Below are positions 42,976 through 51,957 of a stretch of 64,000 nt of DNA, one piece after another. The notes beneath the pieces were generated by a model. That model had not been told where the DNA came from. It did not search any database and worked only from the letters and a program-made list of their open reading frames with translations. This stretch comes from an uncultured Clostridia bacterium. Lineage in GTDB: Bacteria; Bacillota; Clostridia; Oscillospirales; Ruminococcaceae. Position 1 is the stretch's first letter, and each line of letters opens with the position of its first letter. Both the position numbers and the translations under genes were made by a program. The stretch is from the NCBI GenBank assembly GCA_947589355.1, contig CANPZC010000001.1, positions 186,001-250,000 on the forward strand, given 5' to 3'.

Positions 42976-45333
42976 ATGAAAAGTATATATTCCATGCTGA
43001 CTGATGCTATGAAAAATAAGAGTACAGAAGAATGTACTGAAATCATAGAGCGCCTGAAGATGCAGATACTTGAAGACTATGACGCAGTGATATACAGCGC
43101 TGCGATACTGCTGAAAAAAGGCGCGAACGGAATAAGAGATGATGAGCAAACGGAAGCGAAAATGCAGGCTCTTTCACTCTGCGCCGATATGCTTATGGCA
43201 GTCGGGGCAGAGGGCGAAAACGACGAAACATGGAATAGTTTTGCAGCGCTGGCAATGTGGTATCTGGGGTATACAACAGAAGCTATGCAGTATGCTGTTA
43301 GCTGGCATGAGCTTTCAGAAAACAGCGAAGATGCGCTGGAGCTTATACGAGATATACAGATCGAGATGTATGGCGGAAAAGCTCCGCTGATGTACAAAGA
43401 GGACGAGCAGAAAGCGGTAGAAAACTACATCAGGGATAACTTCGGCAAAGCTTTCACGGTAGTTCATGAAATGTATTCGCCTGACATAAATATTGATATT
43501 TGCGTTATGCCGCCGCAGCTCGGGCACGATTTTTGTATTCTTTCAACCATAGGCATGGGTGCGTATGAAATGAATGTTCCCGAAGACCTTGAGGAATATG
43601 AGCTTGAAAGGGCAGAGCTTATAATGTGCGTGCCGCCGGGGATAGCAAATCTTTCGGACGGCGACAACTGGATAGCGGAGATAATGAGAACGGTTGCGCA
43701 TCTGCCGCTGGAGCGCAAAAGCTGGCTGGCGCACGGTCACACGGTAGGCGCAGGGCAGGGCAATACCATTGACAGCAGCGTGCCTTTTAATGCTGTCATA
43801 CTGAAAGGCGCGAATTCACTTGACGGCAAACGGCTGCCAAAATGTTCTCTGCCGAGCGGCGAGGTAGTGAATTTTTATTATCTTTTACCTATTTTTGCCG
43901 AGGAGCTTGATTTTAAGCTGAGTAACGGTGCAAACGCGCTGTTCGGGCTTTTTGAGGCTTCGGGCGATAATATAAAAGATTTTTATGTTGTAAACAGCTC
44001 TCGCCGCAATTTGTGTACACCAAAAATAATGCGAGAACCATGGGTGAAAGAGTACCTTAGATTGCAGAATATTGAGCGTGTAGAACTATTTGACTGCGCC
44101 GAGTGGCACGCCGAAAAGATACCCGAAAAAAACCTGCCCGTAGATGTTATGTCGGCGTATTCGCATCTGGCGATATACTTGCGCTGGTGCATAGAGCATG
44201 ACCTTATGAGCGATGAGTTTTTGCAGAAACTCGGCGCTGTTGCCGAAGATGTAAAGTCGGGTAAAAATGTAGATCTTCGGTATGTTCTTAAAGACAGCGA
44301 ATATCTTAATTACAAGCAGGGCGCGATAATGTTTGACTGCTTTAATGAGCTGGGTCAGCAGTTTGCAGAATACTATTACGGCAGACACAGCTGTCCGCAT
44401 TTTCCTGCCGATATTGACGAGTATGCAGAAAATTATTTCGGTACTGAAAAATATTACTCAGATGAGTTTCAAGATGAAGCGTATTTATTTGTACCGTTTG
44501 ATGAAGATTACTACAGCGGCATGGCAAAGGTGATTCAAAAACGCTGGGATACCTGGCGCAGAAATCTTTTGTATGATGTACCTAGCGAGGACACGCCTTT
44601 GGCGGCTGCGCTGAGGAAGTACCTTGACTGCGACTGCCGCTTCTTTCCGCCGATGCCCGATGCAGACAAAGTTCTGACGGCTTACAGATATGCTTACAAA
44701 GACAGCATAATTCACCACAGCGGCGGCGAGCTTTATGTGCCTGTGCTTGCCTTGGCGGACGACCAAAAGCTGTGGGAGGGGCTTATGTTCAACTGCGACT
44801 GCGCGGTGTATGACGGGTATGTTTTTGACGAGGCGCAGGCAGAGATATGCCGCAATGAGATTCTTGATATGCCTACAAAAGACAGCGCAAATGTGCTATC
44901 GGCAATGGTGGCAATGCACGGTGAAAATTTTACGAGCGATGAAAAAATATGCGGCGGCAAGGCTGTTGATTTTCCAAACGCGCTTTATGATCTTGAAAAG
45001 GGCATGACGCGCCCCGTGCTGCTTGCAAAGCTGCCTATTAAAGATGCGTGGGACGTTTTTGCGTATCTTTCGGTGGGCGGCAAAAACTGCCCCGACCCTG
45101 CCGACTTGCGGCTTGCGGCGAGAGAGTGGTATTTAAAATACGGCGCATCGCCCATGCTTTTTTCGGGCGGAGAGATGTACTTCACGCTGCCAAAGCCCGT
45201 GCCAAAACGCAAAGCTCTTAATGCTGCAAAAGAGCTGGCAGCAGTTTGCCATGATCTTTTGAAAGAAAGCACGTTGGGCTCTCTTGCAGATACTATTTCA
45301 AAATCAACTGTATGGCGGTTGGCATGGAAATAA
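42976..45333 (+). CDS. Large SUFU and DUF4253 domain protein, immunity-like
   Basis: This 785-residue soluble protein starts with a helical TPR-like region (1-150). Residues 155-370 resemble a suppressor-of-fused (SUFU) domain, with IDICVMPPQLGHDFCILST, GMGAYEMN and AELIMCVPPG. A middle region (about 395-560) has HLAIYLRWCIEHDLMSDEF, found as a separate immunity-like domain in similar proteins. The last 100 residues fit DUF4253: VFAYLSVGGKNCPDPAD, WYLKYGASPMLFSGG and VCHDLL. SUFU and related families have been proposed as immunity domains against polymorphic toxins, so this looks like a multi-domain immunity protein. No toxin gene is near. The terminator follows at once. Confidence 0.8.
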   Translation: MKSIYSMLTDAMKNKSTEECTEIIERLKMQILEDYDAVIYSAAILLKKGANGIRDDEQTEAKMQALSLCADMLMAVGAEGENDETWNSFAALAMWYLGYTTEAMQYAVSWHELSENSEDALELIRDIQIEMYGGKAPLMYKEDEQKAVENYIRDNFGKAFTVVHEMYSPDINIDICVMPPQLGHDFCILSTIGMGAYEMNVPEDLEEYELERAELIMCVPPGIANLSDGDNWIAEIMRTVAHLPLERKSWLAHGHTVGAGQGNTIDSSVPFNAVILKGANSLDGKRLPKCSLPSGEVVNFYYLLPIFAEELDFKLSNGANALFGLFEASGDNIKDFYVVNSSRRNLCTPKIMREPWVKEYLRLQNIERVELFDCAEWHAEKIPEKNLPVDVMSAYSHLAIYLRWCIEHDLMSDEFLQKLGAVAEDVKSGKNVDLRYVLKDSEYLNYKQGAIMFDCFNELGQQFAEYYYGRHSCPHFPADIDEYAENYFGTEKYYSDEFQDEAYLFVPFDEDYYSGMAKVIQKRWDTWRRNLLYDVPSEDTPLAAALRKYLDCDCRFFPPMPDADKVLTAYRYAYKDSIIHHSGGELYVPVLALADDQKLWEGLMFNCDCAVYDGYVFDEAQAEICRNEILDMPTKDSANVLSAMVAMHGENFTSDEKICGGKAVDFPNALYDLEKGMTRPVLLAKLPIKDAWDVFAYLSVGGKNCPDPADLRLAAREWYLKYGASPMLFSGGEMYFTLPKPVPKRKALNAAKELAAVCHDLLKESTLGSLADTISKSTVWRLAWK

Positions 45334-45359
45334 AAAAGAGCCTTTTATGGCTCTTTTTT
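45332..45359 (+). terminator. Terminator of GH27-SUFU operon
   Basis: AAAAAAGAGCC (45332-45342) pairs perfectly with GGCTCTTTTTT (45349-45359). Confidence 0.92.
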
Positions 45360-45376
45360 ATGCGCTAATATTATTT

Positions 45377-46699
45377 TTAATGTTCACCCTGATAATCGTT
45401 GTCAAGTATATATCCGGTAATGTCTACGCCTTTCTTTTTGGCTTCTTTCATATCATTTTCTGAGAAGAAATAGCCGCTTCTTTCGTTGAGCATTACCATT
45501 TCACCGGTCTGCATATCAACAAAAATACACAAAAACTGCGGCATCAACATTCCCTCGGTGCTTATATCCTTTACAATAAACCGCCACATAGGAATAAAAT
45601 CAATAGTATCGTCTTTATCGATCCAAAACTTTATATCGTGACCAAAATCATCTTGACCTGCAACATATTGTTCCATTTCTTGCTTTCCGATATAAACGAT
45701 ATCTATGTTAGTGATATCCTGTTTGAAGTTTTCGGCAAGAACTTCGCTTGTGTGATCCAAAGCTGATTTCAGCGAAACAAAATCGCCGTCAAGCTTATTA
45801 ACGGTCACTCCGCTGTTATTTAGTCTGCTTTTAATAGTCATCAGCTTGTCAGGAGATGCTACTCTTATTTCAAGGTCAACGTCCTGATAAACATACTCTC
45901 TTACCGCATCATTATATCCGTCCGTACTCATCTCAACACCGTTATACATATAAGCAAACTGCACTATATATGAATAATAATCGTTGTAGTCGTTTTTGTT
46001 GACTATGAGATATTTCGGAACTACCTCAAAATCCTCATAATACTTTTTGTATTTTTCGGCTATTGTTTTTGCAAATTCTATAGCCTGCTGAGCTGAATAG
46101 TCCTGACCGTCCACTTTATACACAACGTCTGAAACATCATCTTTTCTGAGATCATACCATTCAAAACGTTCACCGTAGCCGGCCGCATTGTAAAACCAGT
46201 AAAAATTTGTCAGCTCAAATTGAATGCCGTCAACGAACTGACAAAAAAAGGGACTTTGATCATCGGGCTCATCATAGTCCTCTTCGTCCGGAAAATATGT
46301 TGCGGCATAACCTTTTGACGGCACATTTTCATCAAGCTGCTGTAATCTGTAAAGATCGCTTTCTGTTATCGGATCTTTGTTTACTGTTGAAGAAAGCTCG
46401 ATTATGGTATTCAACGTTTCTTCTCGTGTTAGTACATAGCGCCACTTAATGGATAGAGTGTTCAGTTCGTCAATGTTTCCAAGTGAAATATCGGAGGGGA
46501 GTGTAAGATTATCATATTTTCCGTTCAGAGCATCGGGGGCTTCGCTAAGCAATTCGGGCAGTGGGAGATATTCAAGTTTTTCTTCTTTGTTTGTAATATG
46601 AGAATATATAACGGCGACAATTACTATTACCAAAACTATAGCCGCAAATATCGCAGAAAGTAACAGTATGCGCTTTTTATTTTTGCTGAGCTTTGACAT
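45377..46699 (-). CDS. Exported single-helix protein of unknown function
   Basis: This 440-residue protein has a basic start (MSKLSKNKKR), one long membrane helix (about 11-35) and an acidic outside region rich in Asp, Glu and Tyr (for instance FPDEEDYDEPDDQ). The topology resembles two-component accessory proteins such as YycH/YycI, but I see no decisive motif, so I leave it unnamed. It lies ten bases after the small secreted protein gene and is cotranscribed with it. Confidence 0.75.
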   Translation of the reverse strand: MSKLSKNKKRILLLSAIFAAIVLVIVIVAVIYSHITNKEEKLEYLPLPELLSEAPDALNGKYDNLTLPSDISLGNIDELNTLSIKWRYVLTREETLNTIIELSSTVNKDPITESDLYRLQQLDENVPSKGYAATYFPDEEDYDEPDDQSPFFCQFVDGIQFELTNFYWFYNAAGYGERFEWYDLRKDDVSDVVYKVDGQDYSAQQAIEFAKTIAEKYKKYYEDFEVVPKYLIVNKNDYNDYYSYIVQFAYMYNGVEMSTDGYNDAVREYVYQDVDLEIRVASPDKLMTIKSRLNNSGVTVNKLDGDFVSLKSALDHTSEVLAENFKQDITNIDIVYIGKQEMEQYVAGQDDFGHDIKFWIDKDDTIDFIPMWRFIVKDISTEGMLMPQFLCIFVDMQTGEMVMLNERSGYFFSENDMKEAKKKGVDITGYILDNDYQGEH

Positions 46700-46709
46700 A
46701 ATAATTCAC

Positions 46710-47204
46710 CTATTGTACTACCTTAGCACCATCAAGATAGAACGTACCGCCAAAATTGCAAATAACAGAAGGTGAGCTTGCTAAGTCAAAGTATATTGTT
46801 ATATTTTCACCGTATACAACAGGCTCTTTTAAATCTAACCTGACATTTGATGTAGTTTTCTTCTTGAAATAATAATCTGAAGAAATCACAACAGGATACG
46901 GCCTTGTGTCGCTTAATGACCTTTTAGCATACGTTATAGCATACTGAACTTCGCCCGAAGAATCAGCGTCAGACTCCCATGTTGTGCAGTTAGCAGTATA
47001 GTATGTAAAAGTCACTACAGGGGTGTATGTTTGTGCATCTCGTGACTTGGTTACATACGGTGCACCCGCTTCAGAAGAAGATCTTTTTCTGTAAATAGAC
47101 CATGACATGGTTGCAGCACTGGCGTTAGTTACCATTACACACGCTGCAATAACTACAGCAGAAAGAGAAGCTATAATTCTCTTTAAAAGTTTGTTCTTTT
47201 TCAT
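46710..47204 (-). CDS. Small secreted protein
   Basis: This 164-residue protein has a clean Sec signal peptide: MKKNKLLKR, a hydrophobic core, and a cut after ASA in TNASAATMSW (about residue 30). The mature part is about 134 residues, beta-rich, with many Ser, Thr and Tyr (WSIYRKRSSSEAG, VTFTYYTANC, ITIYFDLASS), and two Cys that could form a disulfide. It has no anchor. It is first in a two-gene operon with the single-helix protein, which may hold it at the membrane. No family recognised. Confidence 0.8.
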   Translation of the reverse strand: MKKNKLLKRIIASLSAVVIAACVMVTNASAATMSWSIYRKRSSSEAGAPYVTKSRDAQTYTPVVTFTYYTANCTTWESDADSSGEVQYAITYAKRSLSDTRPYPVVISSDYYFKKKTTSNVRLDLKEPVVYGENITIYFDLASSPSVICNFGGTFYLDGAKVVQ

Positions 47205-47260
47205 AAATCATTCCTCCGTTAATTTAAAATTTGCTAATATACTTATATCAGCTTAACATA

Positions 47261-47289
47261 ATGATAATACATATTTTTACAATTGTCAA
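47261..47289 (-). promoter_or_regulatory. Promoter of secreted-protein operon
   Basis: Minus strand TTGACA (47289-47284), 17-base spacer, TATCAT (47266-47261). The rest of the 196-base gap up to 47381 is very AT-rich with no further signal I can support. Confidence 0.6.
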
Positions 47290-47381
47290 TAGTAATTAAA
47301 TATATTTAATGTAATTGCAAAAATAATTGTAGGTTACACCAAAATATAACATATTGATTTGTTAATTATATACAATACAAA

Positions 47382-47402
47382 AAAGAGCCATTTCGGCTCT
47401 TT
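47382..47402. terminator. Terminator of murT-HAD-gatD operon
   Basis: AAAGAGCC (47382-47389) pairs perfectly with GGCTCTTT (47395-47402). On the minus strand it overlaps the gatD stop and is followed by six T. Confidence 0.88.
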
Positions 47403-48129
47403 ATTTGTTGATAAGCCTTTGCAGCATAACGCTTCGGCAGTCATGCTCCAGTTTGTCGCTAAGCGGTGAAAGTTCTTCTCCGTGCAGGCAGTAACTTATC
47501 ATGTAGTCGGCAATTTCGGGGTTTTTTGAAAGCATAGGCCCGTGCATATATGTCGCAATAACGTTCTTTTCAAAATATCCCTCGCATTCGCCTTTTGAAA
47601 CGTTGCCGTTGCCGTAAAGCACCTTGCCCAGCGGCGTTTTTATGCCGTGCGTCTGACCGCCGTGGTTTTCAAAACCGACTATCTTTATTTCTTTTCCCGT
47701 GATGTCGGTGCTTACAACAATGTTGCCTATGCAGCGTTTTCTGCGGCTGTCGGGCGCAACAGTGTAGTAATCAAAAAGTCCCAGCCCGGGAATGTCGTTG
47801 CCGTCGGCATCGCGGTAATATTTGCCCATAAGCTGATAGCCGCCGCAGATAAGAAAAAGAAAAGTGCCGTTTTTGTAGGCTTTTTCAATGCCGTCTTTGC
47901 ATGAGAGCAGGTCGTTTGCAATGTGCTGCTGCTCTAAATCCGCGCCGCCGCCGATGTATATCATATCGTACCGAGAAAAATCGGGCGAGGGCATATCTAT
48001 CGAATATTTGTCAATTTTGCACTCAATGCCTCGCATACGGCAGCGGTATGAAAGTATCTCCATGTTTCCGCTGTCGCCGTAAAGGTCTAGCATATCTGCA
48101 TACATATGAAGTATTTTTATCTCGCTCAT
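47401..48129 (-). CDS. gatD: Lipid II isoglutaminyl synthase, glutamine amidotransferase subunit
   Basis: This 242-residue protein is a class I (CobB/CobQ-like) glutamine amidotransferase. The catalytic Cys is C95 in LICGGYQLMG and His H196 in TYMHGPMLSKNPE; ENHGGQTHG near 154 and the front LHMYADMLDLYGDSGN are GatD landmarks. It supplies ammonia to MurT to amidate the D-Glu of lipid II, needed for peptidoglycan cross-linking. Its ATG overlaps the stop of the HAD gene by four bases (ATGA). Usually gatD directly follows murT; here a HAD gene lies between. Confidence 0.95.
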   Translation of the reverse strand: MSEIKILHMYADMLDLYGDSGNMEILSYRCRMRGIECKIDKYSIDMPSPDFSRYDMIYIGGGADLEQQHIANDLLSCKDGIEKAYKNGTFLFLICGGYQLMGKYYRDADGNDIPGLGLFDYYTVAPDSRRKRCIGNIVVSTDITGKEIKIVGFENHGGQTHGIKTPLGKVLYGNGNVSKGECEGYFEKNVIATYMHGPMLSKNPEIADYMISYCLHGEELSPLSDKLEHDCRSVMLQRLINK

Positions 48130-48812
48130 TTTAACAGCTCCTTTATGTCGGTAAGGTCATTTAGTGTCACGTCCTGCCCGAAGTTCGCGCCGCTCTTTCT
48201 GCGGTCAATAAGCACAGCCTTGCAGCCGAATCTCCTTGCGGTGATGATGTCCTTTTGCTCATCGCCTATAAATACCATGTCGCTTTTTTGCGCGCCGTAT
48301 TTTTCTGCAATATCTTCAAGACCTTTCGGGTTTGGTTTTCTGTAGCCGCACGACTGCGACGATACATACATATCAAAATACGGCAGAAGCTCTTTGAAAT
48401 AGCTCTTGTGAAGCTCGTCCGGCATACCCGAGGCAACGTCGGTCAGCGTGGCGATAATACAGCCGTGTTCTTTCAGTGCTTTCAAAGCCGCTATGCTTTC
48501 GGGGTATGTGTAAGCGGTAAGGTGCATAGACTCAAAAAACGCGCTTATAACATCGTCAAGCACAAAATCGCACTGCCAGTGAGCAGTGACCTCGCCAAAA
48601 ATCTTCTCGGGCGAGTAGTCGATCTCGCGGTAGTTCACTTTTGGGTTGTATGAGCGCATTATCTCCAGCGAGCGCATAATTTCGCTGTCCGTGAGCTGCG
48701 GCAATTTCTTGCGTATGTGCTCAAACGCCTTTGGGTAAAAGTCCAGCCACACGTTTGGCATACCAACATACTCCATCAGCGTGCCGCCTATATCAAAAAC
48801 TGTTATTTTCAT
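48126..48812 (-). CDS. HAD-family hydrolase inside the murT-gatD operon
   Basis: This 228-residue cytoplasmic phosphatase-like protein has motif I FDIGGTL (the usual DxDGT has Gly in place of the second Asp), motif II TLTDVASG near 117, motif III Lys in CGYRKPNP near 157, and motif IV FIGDEQKD near 177. The second Asp of motif I is the general acid of most HAD phosphatases, so activity may be altered. GAGGTG lies four bases before the ATG, inside the murT end. It is coupled to both neighbours by a 3-base gap and an ATGA overlap. Confidence 0.9.
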   Translation of the reverse strand: MKITVFDIGGTLMEYVGMPNVWLDFYPKAFEHIRKKLPQLTDSEIMRSLEIMRSYNPKVNYREIDYSPEKIFGEVTAHWQCDFVLDDVISAFFESMHLTAYTYPESIAALKALKEHGCIIATLTDVASGMPDELHKSYFKELLPYFDMYVSSQSCGYRKPNPKGLEDIAEKYGAQKSDMVFIGDEQKDIITARRFGCKAVLIDRRKSGANFGQDVTLNDLTDIKELLK

Positions 48813-48815
48813 GGT

Positions 48816-50159
48816 TCACCTCGTTAATTTTCCCCCGTGCTTGCTTATATACCTTTTCAGCGCGGCTCTGGTGGGCTGAACGGCAGTGTAATTTGCTATA
48901 ACAAACTTTCTGCCTGCGTTTTTGGCAAGCTCTTCAACCGCTCCGTCAAGGTCTGGGATAACAGTAATAAGGCTCTCGTCATAGCCCGAGCATTTTATCC
49001 TCACCGCAATATCGTAAGCCCTCGTTCCCGAAGTTACAACACGCGTAACGTTTTTGAAAACGCTGAAATTTATATCCCATATCCACGAAACGTCAAGACC
49101 GTCAGCAACGTTGTCGTTCAGCACAAAAAGCAGCTCTTTTTCACCTTTCATCTCGTTCATAACACGCAGCGTCATGTTCGCGCCGACGGGGTTTTTCGCA
49201 AGGTTCAAAGTGGTCTCGCGGTCGCCGAGCATAAACGTCTCCATGCGCCCGTTCTGTACAGTATATTCGTTTATAACACCGTTTGTAATACTTTGCTCAA
49301 TGCCGTAAAGCTTTGCCACCGCCGCAACAGCAGTCATGTTGTAGACGTTGTAAATGCTGCCCTGCTTAGGAGAATAGGTAACGCCGTCTGCGGTGAACAC
49401 AGGCTTTTCAAGGTCGATGTCGCTTGCCGTGATGTACGGCTGATAGTCGCCGAAGCCGCAGCCCTCGCAGATAAATTTTCCGATATGCGAGTACTGATAG
49501 TATTCGTATTTGAGCGCCTTACCGCAAAACGGGCAGAACCGCCCCTCCGAAGCTTCAAAAATGCTGTCGGTCGCGTATGCGTATTTTTCGGCGTGAAAGT
49601 ATTTTACGTTTTTGTTGCTTAGGTTTTGCCTGCCTATGCGCGCGGTGTTCGGGTCGTCGCCGTTAAGTATAAGATTCCCCTCAAAAGTTTTGGCAAAGCT
49701 CTCTATCTTGCGTATCAGGGTTTCCATTTCGCCGTTGCGGTCAAGCTGGTCGCGGAAGAAATCGAGCACAACAAGCGTTTCAAGTTTCAGCTGCGAGTAC
49801 ACAACGGGAACGTGCGATTCGTCTGTTTCCAGAATAAGCATATCAGCCTTTACTCGCCCCGACATATTGCAGTGGCGCAAAAGCAGCGAACATATGCCGG
49901 TATCGAGGTTGTTGCCCTCGCTGTTGGTGATGATATTCTTGCCGCTGCGCTCAAAAAGCTGTGCTATACAGTTGGTTACAGACGTCTTTCCGTTCGTGCC
50001 TGTCACAGCGATTATAGGGCATTCAACTTTGAACATAGAGCAGCATTTTTGCCGCGAGAGATGCCACAGTATTATGCCCGGCAGATTGCCTGCGTTGCGT
50101 TTGCAAAGGCGAAGAAATTTAACTATTATTTTGCCTATGATTATCAAAAGTCTTTTCAC
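48816..50159 (-). CDS. murT: Lipid II isoglutaminyl synthase, Mur ligase-like subunit
   Basis: The GTG start at 50159 follows CGGAGG by seven bases, giving 447 residues. It has a short hydrophobic N-terminus, the Mur ligase P-loop TGTNGKTS (53-60), EGNNLDTG, and a four-Cys zinc ribbon inserted near 205-230 (CPFCGKALKY then CEGCGF), which is particular to MurT. The C-terminal DUF1727 domain carries DVSWIWDINF with the catalytic Asp. With GatD it amidates the second residue of the stem peptide. Confidence 0.95.
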   Translation of the reverse strand: MKRLLIIIGKIIVKFLRLCKRNAGNLPGIILWHLSRQKCCSMFKVECPIIAVTGTNGKTSVTNCIAQLFERSGKNIITNSEGNNLDTGICSLLLRHCNMSGRVKADMLILETDESHVPVVYSQLKLETLVVLDFFRDQLDRNGEMETLIRKIESFAKTFEGNLILNGDDPNTARIGRQNLSNKNVKYFHAEKYAYATDSIFEASEGRFCPFCGKALKYEYYQYSHIGKFICEGCGFGDYQPYITASDIDLEKPVFTADGVTYSPKQGSIYNVYNMTAVAAVAKLYGIEQSITNGVINEYTVQNGRMETFMLGDRETTLNLAKNPVGANMTLRVMNEMKGEKELLFVLNDNVADGLDVSWIWDINFSVFKNVTRVVTSGTRAYDIAVRIKCSGYDESLITVIPDLDGAVEELAKNAGRKFVIANYTAVQPTRAALKRYISKHGGKLTR

Positions 50160-50205
50160 TTTTAAGCCTCCGAATTTCACTTCCTGCGGTATTACTACCA
50201 TACAT

Positions 50206-50234
50206 ATTATACTATATCGCGCTTATCATGTCAA
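50206..50234 (-). promoter_or_regulatory. Promoter of murT operon
   Basis: Minus strand TTGACA (50234-50229), 17-base spacer, TATAAT (50211-50206). The -35 box adjoins the terminator of the EAL gene. Confidence 0.8.
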
Positions 50235-50237
50235 CAA

Positions 50238-50262
50238 AAAAGTCCGCAGAGAACGGACTTTT
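50238..50262 (-). terminator. Terminator of GGDEF/EAL gene
   Basis: AAAAGTCCG (50238-50246) pairs perfectly with CGGACTTTT (50254-50262); on the minus strand a long T run follows. Confidence 0.88.
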
Positions 50263-51919
50263 ATATGCTGCCTGAAAGTTTCAGCTTGTCTATGAATTCA
50301 TGCTCGGGTATGGGTCTTGAATAGTAAAATCCCTGCGCCGAGTCACAGCCGCAGCTGCTTAAAAACATTGCCTGTTCGCAGGTCTCAACGCCCTCAGCCA
50401 CAATGCCAAGACCAATGTCGCGTGTCATTGAGATAGTGTGCTCGATTATCTTCCTGCCGCGGTCGGAATCCATAAATTCCTCTAAAAAGTGCCTGTCAAT
50501 TTTAAGCACATCAAACGGCGTAGATTTGAGCATATTCAGCGATGAGTACCCCGAGCCGAAGTCGTCCATAAGCATAGTAAATCCTGCATTTTTCATATTC
50601 TTTACTATGTCTTCAACGCCGCGCTGATCTACCGTTTCGGTTATCTCCAGTTCCAGCATCGGCTGTGGTATGCGATATTTTTCTATAAGTTTTTTAAGCT
50701 CGCCTATAACGTCAAAGGTCTGTATGTACTCGCGCGAGATGTTTACCGAAATAGGCACAGGCGTAAGCCCATGATCTATTATCTCGCGTATCTTTTTGCA
50801 CGCCTGCTCCCAGATAAAGCAGTCAAGTTTCAGTATAAAACCGTTTTGCTCAAACACCGGTATGAAATCGGCAGGGGATATCATGCCTTTTTCGGGGTGC
50901 TGCCACCTAGCCAGAGCCTCCGCGCCTATTATCTTGCCGCTGCTTATAGAGTATTTCGGCTGCAAATACATCAGAAACTGATTGTCTAAAAGAGCCTTGT
51001 TCATGCCCTCCTCAATATGCTGTTTCTTTTGCAGATCGGACTTCATCGAGCTGTCAAAAAACAAGATATTTTCAATAGCGTTGCCCTTTATCAGCTGCCG
51101 CGCCAGAGATGCGTTATCGCCGTGCCTGCGCGTGTGCAAACTTCTGTCGTCAACTATGGCAACACCGAAATACAGATGATATTCCATGCCGCCAAATCCG
51201 CTGAGCAGGCTCTCTATCTTCCTTATAAATGCCACAAGCTCGTCTTTGGTATCAAACGGCGTAACTATCATAAAAACATCGGCGGTAAGCCTGCAAAACG
51301 GCTGCTCGTCGGTGCATACAAGCGCGAGAGAATCATTGAAAAACTGCAATAGGTCATCGCACTTTTCAACACCGTAAGTATCGTTCAAAAGCTTAAATCT
51401 CTCAACGTCAAACTGTATGAACGCTATATCCTTGTCGGGGTGCGTATCAATAACGTTACGGCACTGCTGCGTATATATCTTCGGGTTTTTGTCGGAAGAA
51501 AAATAGCGCAGCACATCTCTGTAAAAATACTCTTTCTGCACATAAGGGCGCAGGTTGTAATGAATGTCGGTTATCCTGCCGTTTTCGTCACGCCTGTAAA
51601 ACGCGTGCAGATGGCACATTTCATAGCCGCCGTCCGCAGTCAACTTTACAGAAACATCGGTGCTGATGTTGTTTTCATCGCTGCCGTTTATAATACCCTC
51701 GTCAATGCGTTCACAAAACACGTCAAAAACGCTTAAAGACCCGGGCTCTAAAATATCAAGCTCGTGCATCATCCGGCAAAAGTCGTTTATGCCCTTTGTG
51801 TCAAATCCCTTTGTAAGGCAGTAAAGCTTGTTTTCTTTTACATTCTGATAAAAATGCAGCGTGCAGTCATCGCTCTCAACTATCTTTACCATATTACCGC
51901 TATATTTTTCGGGCAGCAT
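50261..51919 (-). CDS. GGDEF/EAL protein, probable c-di-GMP phosphodiesterase
   Basis: The start at 51919 (MLPEKYSG) follows GAGG by eight bases; a GTG at 51928 overlaps that site. The 552-residue cytoplasmic protein has an N-terminal PAS-like region (1-130), a GGDEF-fold domain (about 150-290) whose signature is replaced by LTADVF, so it should not make c-di-GMP, and an EAL domain (about 305-550). The EAL part looks active: AEALARWQ near 335, NISREYI, ELEITET, LMDDFGSGYSSL, KIDRHFL, and GVETCEQ with QGFYYSRP. It should therefore cut c-di-GMP. Two candidate promoters and a structured region lie upstream. Confidence 0.93.
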   Translation of the reverse strand: MLPEKYSGNMVKIVESDDCTLHFYQNVKENKLYCLTKGFDTKGINDFCRMMHELDILEPGSLSVFDVFCERIDEGIINGSDENNISTDVSVKLTADGGYEMCHLHAFYRRDENGRITDIHYNLRPYVQKEYFYRDVLRYFSSDKNPKIYTQQCRNVIDTHPDKDIAFIQFDVERFKLLNDTYGVEKCDDLLQFFNDSLALVCTDEQPFCRLTADVFMIVTPFDTKDELVAFIRKIESLLSGFGGMEYHLYFGVAIVDDRSLHTRRHGDNASLARQLIKGNAIENILFFDSSMKSDLQKKQHIEEGMNKALLDNQFLMYLQPKYSISSGKIIGAEALARWQHPEKGMISPADFIPVFEQNGFILKLDCFIWEQACKKIREIIDHGLTPVPISVNISREYIQTFDVIGELKKLIEKYRIPQPMLELEITETVDQRGVEDIVKNMKNAGFTMLMDDFGSGYSSLNMLKSTPFDVLKIDRHFLEEFMDSDRGRKIIEHTISMTRDIGLGIVAEGVETCEQAMFLSSCGCDSAQGFYYSRPIPEHEFIDKLKLSGSI

Positions 51920-51957
51920 ATACAGCACCTCTTTTCCGCTTTAAAACTTGCTATACA

